Source of the DNA: Bacillaceae bacterium UBA7792
GTDB taxonomy: Bacteria > Bacillota > Bacilli > Bacillales > Cytobacillaceae
Direction: 5' to 3'
DNA: 26,733 nt
Assembly (NCBI GenBank): GCA_002480735.1
Contig: DLCS01000028.1
Location: 565 to 27,297 of the forward strand
Shown piece after piece: positions 22,810-26,733 of this stretch (the first letter of the stretch is position 1; every line of letters starts with the position of its first letter). The position numbers were made by a program, and so were the translations under genes. The notes beneath the pieces were generated by a model. The model searched no databases, was not told the DNA's origin, and was given only the letters and a program-made list of their open reading frames with translations.

Positions 22810-24138
22810 ATGAAGAAGTATTTTCAATTTGAAGAGCTAGGGACAAATTATCGGCGCGAAATATTAGGCGGTTTTACAACGTTCTTAGCGATGGCCTATA
22901 TTTTAGTGGTAAACCCGCTGACATTAACGCTCGATGGAATACAGGATTTACCTGATGCCCTTCGAATGGATTATGGAGCAGTTTTCGTAGCAACAGCTTT
23001 ATCCGCAGCAATTGGTTCCATCATCATGGGGTTGCTCGGTAAATATCCGTTAGCCCTTGCACCAGGACTTGGATTGAATGCCTTTTTTGCTTATACGGTT
23101 GTTTTGGGAAGTGGAGCACCATGGCAGCATGCATTAGCTGCAGTATTTGTTTCAGGAGTATTTTTCTTAATTTTGACGTTAACAGGACTTCGTGAAAAAA
23201 TCATAAATGCTATCCCATTAGAATTAAAGCATGCGGTGGGAGCCGGTATTGGTTTGTTTATCACATTTATCGGTTTTCAAAATGCAGGCATCATTGTTAA
23301 TAATGATGCAACACTTGTTGGCTTAGGTGATTTTACGAACGGAAATACATTACTTGCTGTATTCGGAATTTTAGTAACAGTCATTTTAATGACAAGAGGA
23401 TTTAAAGGTGGAGTTTTCTATGGAATGGTGATTACCGTTATTGTCGGGATGATCTTTGGTTTAATTGATAAACCGACTAAGATTGTCGATGCTGTTCCAA
23501 GCATTGAGCCAACATTCGGAGCTGTATTTTCTGCCTTTGGAGATCCGACATTCTATACAACTGCTATGTTAGGAACGATTCTGACATTCTTATTCGTAGA
23601 TTTCTTTGATAATGCCGGTACCTTAGTGGCAGTTGCCAACCAAGCGGGATTGATGAAGGATAACAAACTCCCTAATGCAGGAAGAGCACTAATTTCCGAT
23701 TCCATTGCTACCATTGCTGGAGCTATTCTTGGTACATCAACGGTTACATCCTTTGTTGAATCATCTGCTGGGGTTGCCTCAGGAGCAAGAACAGGTTTCG
23801 CATCATTAGTAACAGCTGCTTGCTTTATCTTAGCACTTTTCTTTTTCCCGTTATTATCTATTGTAACGGCGCCGGTTACCGCACCTGCTTTAATCATTGT
23901 GGGTGTTCTGATGGTAGCTTCTCTAGGTAAAATTGATTGGTCAAAATTTGAAGTGGCAGTACCAGCTTTCTTAACAATGATCGCGATGCCACTTTCATAC
24001 AGTATTGCAACAGGGATTGCAGTTGGATTTATTTTCTATCCTATTACGATGATCATGAAAGGTCGCACAAAAGAAATCTCACCAATCATGTATTTATTCT
24101 TCGTCATTTTCTTAGCCTACTTTATTTCTTTACATTAA
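22810..24138 (+). CDS. pbuG: Guanine/hypoxanthine permease PbuG
   Basis: A 442-residue purine transporter of the AzgA-like branch of the NCS2 family, with 12 or more hydrophobic segments. Family marks are FTTFLAMAYILVVNPLTL near the N-terminus, LAPGLGLNAFFAYTVV and LFVDFFDNAGTLVAVANQAG, followed by SVAT-like DSIATIAGAILGTSTVTSFVESSAGVASGARTG (residues listed in shortened form; positions about 25-42, 83-98, 262-281, 299-330). AGGAGG is 7-8 bases before ATG 22810; anything upstream in frame is the riboswitch. B. subtilis PbuG has about 440 residues. It imports guanine and hypoxanthine, so its guanine-sensing riboswitch gives end-product control. Confidence 0.96.
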   Translation: MKKYFQFEELGTNYRREILGGFTTFLAMAYILVVNPLTLTLDGIQDLPDALRMDYGAVFVATALSAAIGSIIMGLLGKYPLALAPGLGLNAFFAYTVVLGSGAPWQHALAAVFVSGVFFLILTLTGLREKIINAIPLELKHAVGAGIGLFITFIGFQNAGIIVNNDATLVGLGDFTNGNTLLAVFGILVTVILMTRGFKGGVFYGMVITVIVGMIFGLIDKPTKIVDAVPSIEPTFGAVFSAFGDPTFYTTAMLGTILTFLFVDFFDNAGTLVAVANQAGLMKDNKLPNAGRALISDSIATIAGAILGTSTVTSFVESSAGVASGARTGFASLVTAACFILALFFFPLLSIVTAPVTAPALIIVGVLMVASLGKIDWSKFEVAVPAFLTMIAMPLSYSIATGIAVGFIFYPITMIMKGRTKEISPIMYLFFVIFLAYFISLH

Positions 24139-24169
24139 GATTTTCGTAGCTTCTAAGATTATCGATATG

Positions 24170-24203
24170 AGCCATCCGATTTAAGTCTATTCGGATGGCT
24201 TTT
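24170..24203 (+). terminator. Rho-independent terminator of pbuG
   Basis: Perfect 10-bp stem AGCCATCCGA (24,170-24,179) / TCGGATGGCT (24,191-24,200) followed by TTTA. Confidence 0.9.
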
Positions 24204-24204
24204 A

Positions 24205-24316
24205 TCGTTCTATTTATGAATATTTTTATATGAACAGGCATGAATGAAAAAAATAATTGAAATGAGAGCGATCCGGGTACAATATCCCCGAAAACTCCTT
24301 TTCGGTTATTTTTTTA
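24205..24316 (+). promoter_or_regulatory. ptsG leader: possible antitermination site and terminator
   Basis: A terminator (CCGAAAA-CTCC-TTTTCGG, 24,288-24,305, then TTATTTTTTT) lies about 60 bases before ptsG, as expected for control by a GlcT-type antiterminator. GAACAGGCATGA (24,232-24,243) resembles the right half of a GlcT RNA target, with TCGTTC/GAATGA (24,205-24,210, 24,242-24,247) as possible base pairing, but the left half does not fit well. TTGAAA (24,257) with TACAAT/CAATAT (24,278-24,285) is promoter-like and would start too late for that site. Confidence 0.55.
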
Positions 24317-24366
24317 TTTTTTGCAAAAGGCTTAGTGAGTTCTAAAAAGTATAGGAGGTTGTACAT

Positions 24367-26394
24367 ATGTTTAAAAAGGCTTTTGGTGTTTTACAAAAAG
24401 TTGGTAAAGCACTGATGCTTCCCGTTGCCCTCTTGCCCGCAGCTGGAATACTTTTGGCGCTAGGGGCAGCTCTTAGAAATCCAGTGTTGCTGGAGTTAGC
24501 ACCATTCTTGGATAATAGTGCGGTTGATATGGTCGCAGCCATCATGCAGAAAGCGGGAGATATTGTCTTTGGCAATTTACCAGTGTTGTTTGCTGTCGGA
24601 GTTGCGGTCGGCTTAGCTGGAGGGGATGGCGTTGCGGGTCTAGCGGCTATCATTGGATACTTAATCATGAATGTTACGATGGGTACTGCCCATGGAATTA
24701 CGGCAGAGGATGTTAATGGGTTGAATTACGCCAATGTTTTAGGTGTACCGACCCTACAAACTGGGGTTTTTGGTGGGATTATCATCGGTATTGTAGCAGC
24801 CGGGCTTTACAATAAATTCTATGAAATTGAGTTGCCCTCATATCTAGGATTTTTCGCAGGAAAAAGATTTGTTCCAATCATCACAGCAGCTACTGCTGTT
24901 CTATTGGGATTAATCATGTTAGTCATTTGGCCACCCATTCAAAATGGTCTAAATGCTTTTTCGCAAAATATGGTTCATGCAAATTTGACCCTTTCAGCAT
25001 TTATTTTTGGAGTCATCGAGCGTTCATTAATTCCTTTTGGATTACATCATATTTTCTACTCTCCTTTCTGGTACGAGTTCGGAGAATATGTGACGAAGGC
25101 AGGAGAAACTGTACGTGGTGATCAGCGGATTTTCATGGCGCAAATATTAGATAATGTTCAAAATTTAACTGCTGGTACTTTTATGACCGGTAAATTTCCA
25201 TTCATGATGTTTGGCTTACCAGCTGCAGCATTAGCCATCTATCACGAAGCTCGCCCTGAAAGAAAAGTAGTGGTTGGGGGTTTAATGGCATCAGCAGCCT
25301 TAACTTCTTTCCTAACCGGTATTACCGAGCCAATCGAATTTTCATTCTTATTCGTAGCACCGATTCTATTCGGAATTCATGCGATTTTCGCTGGTCTGTC
25401 CTTCATGACGATGCAGTTACTTAATGTGAAAATCGGGATGACCTTTTCAGGAGGATTAATCGATTACATTCTGTTTGGCTTAATTAATCCACAAACACAT
25501 GCCTGGCTAGTTATCCCAATAGGCTTGGTGTTTGCAGTGATTTATTATTTTGGCTTCCGGTTTGCCATTCGTAAGTTTAATTTAAAGACACCTGGACGAG
25601 AAGATGCAACCGAGGAGGAAACGGTGGAAACTCATGGAAAAACCTCGGATCTTCCTTATGAGATACTCGATGCAATGGGTGGTCAAGAAAATATTGCACA
25701 TTTAGATGCATGTATCACTCGTCTGCGAGTTTCCGTAAATGATAGTAAGAATGTAGATAAAGACCGATTGAAGAAGCTCGGAGCTTCGGGAGTCCTAGAA
25801 GTTGGTAATAACATTCAAGCCATCTTCGGACCTCGTTCTGAAACAATCAAAGGACAAATGAAAGATATAATGGAAGGAAAGAGACCACGTCCAGCTGAAA
25901 AAGCTCCAAAAGCACAACCGACTGCTGCAAAGGGTGATGATGTGTTCGTTTCTCCACTTAGAGGGGAAATCAAGCCGATTACTGAAGTCCCTGATGCTGT
26001 ATTCTCTGGAAAAATGATGGGCGACGGCTTTGCAATCCTGCCTTCCGAAGGCGTCATAGTTTCCCCTGTTGATGGAAAAATTGTGAACGTTTTCCCGACA
26101 AAGCACGCTCTAGGGATTCTTTCTAATTCTGGCCGTGAAATTCTGATTCATGTTGGGATTGACACGGTCAATCTAAAAGGGGAAGGCTTTGAGGCGTTAG
26201 TAAAGGAAAATGATCAGGTTCAAAAAGGAGAACCCCTGCTGAAGGTTGATCTCGATTCAATCAAAGAAAAGGTGCCATCGATTATTACACCGATTGTCTT
26301 TACGAACTTGGCAGAAGGAGAGCATGTCGTTCTTCAAAAACAAGGAAGTGTGGACATGGGTGAAGAGAATATTATCTCTATAAAGAAGAATTAG
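24367..26394 (+). CDS. ptsG: Glucose-specific PTS enzyme IICBA
   Basis: A 675-residue glucose transporter/kinase of the phosphotransferase system. IIC (residues about 1-395) is hydrophobic, with [19 protein letters not shown] near the start and the sugar-site motif [15 protein letters not shown] (about 430-505) carries the phospho-cysteine in [11 protein letters not shown] (C449). A Pro/Ala/Lys linker (about 510-525) leads to IIA (about 526-675) with the phospho-histidine in [10 protein letters not shown] (H595) and its partner in TKHALGI. The domain order IIC-IIB-IIA equals B. subtilis PtsG (699 residues); the loss is in linkers. AGGAGG stands 7 bases before the ATG. No glcT gene adjoins it here, unlike B. 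subtilis. Confidence 0.96.
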   Translation: MFKKAFGVLQKVGKALMLPVALLPAAGILLALGAALRNPVLLELAPFLDNSAVDMVAAIMQKAGDIVFGNLPVLFAVGVAVGLAGGDGVAGLAAIIGYLIMNVTMGTAHGITAEDVNGLNYANVLGVPTLQTGVFGGIIIGIVAAGLYNKFYEIELPSYLGFFAGKRFVPIITAATAVLLGLIMLVIWPPIQNGLNAFSQNMVHANLTLSAFIFGVIERSLIPFGLHHIFYSPFWYEFGEYVTKAGETVRGDQRIFMAQILDNVQNLTAGTFMTGKFPFMMFGLPAAALAIYHEARPERKVVVGGLMASAALTSFLTGITEPIEFSFLFVAPILFGIHAIFAGLSFMTMQLLNVKIGMTFSGGLIDYILFGLINPQTHAWLVIPIGLVFAVIYYFGFRFAIRKFNLKTPGREDATEEETVETHGKTSDLPYEILDAMGGQENIAHLDACITRLRVSVNDSKNVDKDRLKKLGASGVLEVGNNIQAIFGPRSETIKGQMKDIMEGKRPRPAEKAPKAQPTAAKGDDVFVSPLRGEIKPITEVPDAVFSGKMMGDGFAILPSEGVIVSPVDGKIVNVFPTKHALGILSNSGREILIHVGIDTVNLKGEGFEALVKENDQVQKGEPLLKVDLDSIKEKVPSIITPIVFTNLAEGEHVVLQKQGSVDMGEENIISIKKN

Positions 26395-26406
26395 ATCATT
26401 TTAAAC

Positions 26407-26446
26407 AACGGTCAGCTATGGTAAAAGCATGGCTGATCGTTTTACA
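26407..26446 (+). terminator. Rho-independent terminator of ptsG
   Basis: 14-bp stem with G-T pairs, AACGGTCAGCTATG (26,407-26,420) / CATGGCTGATCGTT (26,428-26,441), followed by TT ACAT and TTTTTT further on. Confidence 0.85.
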
Positions 26447-26529
26447 TATTTTTTTCGTAAATTTTTTGTTGATTTATTTGAATACAGATGATATTATATA
26501 AAAGTTGTCACGAAAAATAATATATACAA

Positions 26530-26639
26530 GTTAAGAAATATATTATTGAGACGATATTCTAGCAACATTTATATTTTAGTGTTAAATAATTATTTTAGAA
26601 AAATAGTTGTTGACATCTTAAGTTAGAATGTGTTAGTAT
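26530..26639 (+). promoter_or_regulatory. Ribosomal RNA operon promoter with AT-rich upstream element
   Basis: -35 TTGACA (26,610-26,615), 18-bp spacer, -10 TAGTAT (26,634-26,639). The 80 bases upstream are almost pure A/T, as in UP elements of strong rrn promoters. Confidence 0.8.
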
Positions 26640-26733
26640 TAAATAGTTGCCAATACAGGCAATGAGGAAATTCGGTTTGATGAATTGAGGATATCTTAAT
26701 TCTGTCGAATGTGACTTGTTCTTTGAAAACTAA
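26640..26733 (+). other. rRNA operon leader (16S gene beyond the window)
   Basis: TGTTCTTTGAAAAC (26,717-26,730) is the boxA-like antitermination sequence found just before 16S rRNA genes in Bacillus. No 16S sequence is reached. Confidence 0.8.

Noticed and set aside
23553..23897. 114-codon minus-strand frame inside pbuG
   Set aside because: Antisense shadow of an alanine/threonine-rich membrane gene.
25795..26106. Minus-strand frames inside ptsG
   Set aside because: Antisense shadows; ptsG is intact and conserved through this stretch.
1..26733. CRISPR array or complete mobile element
   Set aside because: No regularly spaced repeats and no transposase, integrase or phage structural gene were found.

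Overview
The window is a chromosomal segment of a Gram-positive, low-GC, endospore-forming bacterium of the Bacillaceae. Three things support this: the spore photoproduct lyase pair splA/splB with uvsE; the block moxR-like yeaC, DUF58 yeaD, transglutaminase yebA, guaA, pbuG, which I know in the same order from Bacillus subtilis; and Bacillus-type signals throughout (AGGAGG ribosome binding sites, guanine riboswitches, T-tailed terminators). The species cannot be named from sequence alone.

Left part (1-10,270) is a mosaic of small, mostly single-gene units, most with their own hairpin terminator: a coiled-coil/DUF2325 protein; a TetR regulator divergent from an HXXEE membrane protein; a Uma2-family nuclease; a secreted SNase-type nuclease lipoprotein with an Excalibur domain; a DinB-like protein; a small membrane protein; an Amidase_3 cell-wall hydrolase; a two-domain extradiol dioxygenase (catE-like); a 58-residue helical protein; an unusual pyruvate-kinase-like protein; and a two-helix membrane protein behind a promoter with a MerR-type 19-bp spacer.

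Middle (10,300-12,800, minus strand) is a spore UV-repair cluster: uvsE, a doubtful 65-codon ORF, splA and splB. Two independent routes for repairing UV lesions in dormant-spore DNA therefore lie side by side. After a carboxymuconolactone-decarboxylase-family gene comes an AT-rich, gene-poor stretch (13,440-15,665). It holds a possible scrap of a second uvsE 3' end, a 59-residue two-helix membrane protein, a 243-residue secreted protein with an alanine-rich hydrophobic helical pair (the best candidate here for an undescribed, possibly bacteriocin-like system), dyads and short repeats. It ends at a tRNA-Arg(CCU) gene, beside which an integrase-tail-like remnant may mark an old insertion.

Right part (16,065-26,733) is conserved core: the yeaC-yeaD-yebA operon (overlapping or nearly touching genes), then guaA and pbuG, each behind its own guanine riboswitch with a terminator, so that GMP synthesis and guanine/hypoxanthine uptake would be shut down together by guanine. 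ptsG (glucose PTS EIICBA) follows, with a terminator in its leader. The last 130 bases are the promoter and leader of a ribosomal RNA operon whose 16S gene lies beyond the window.
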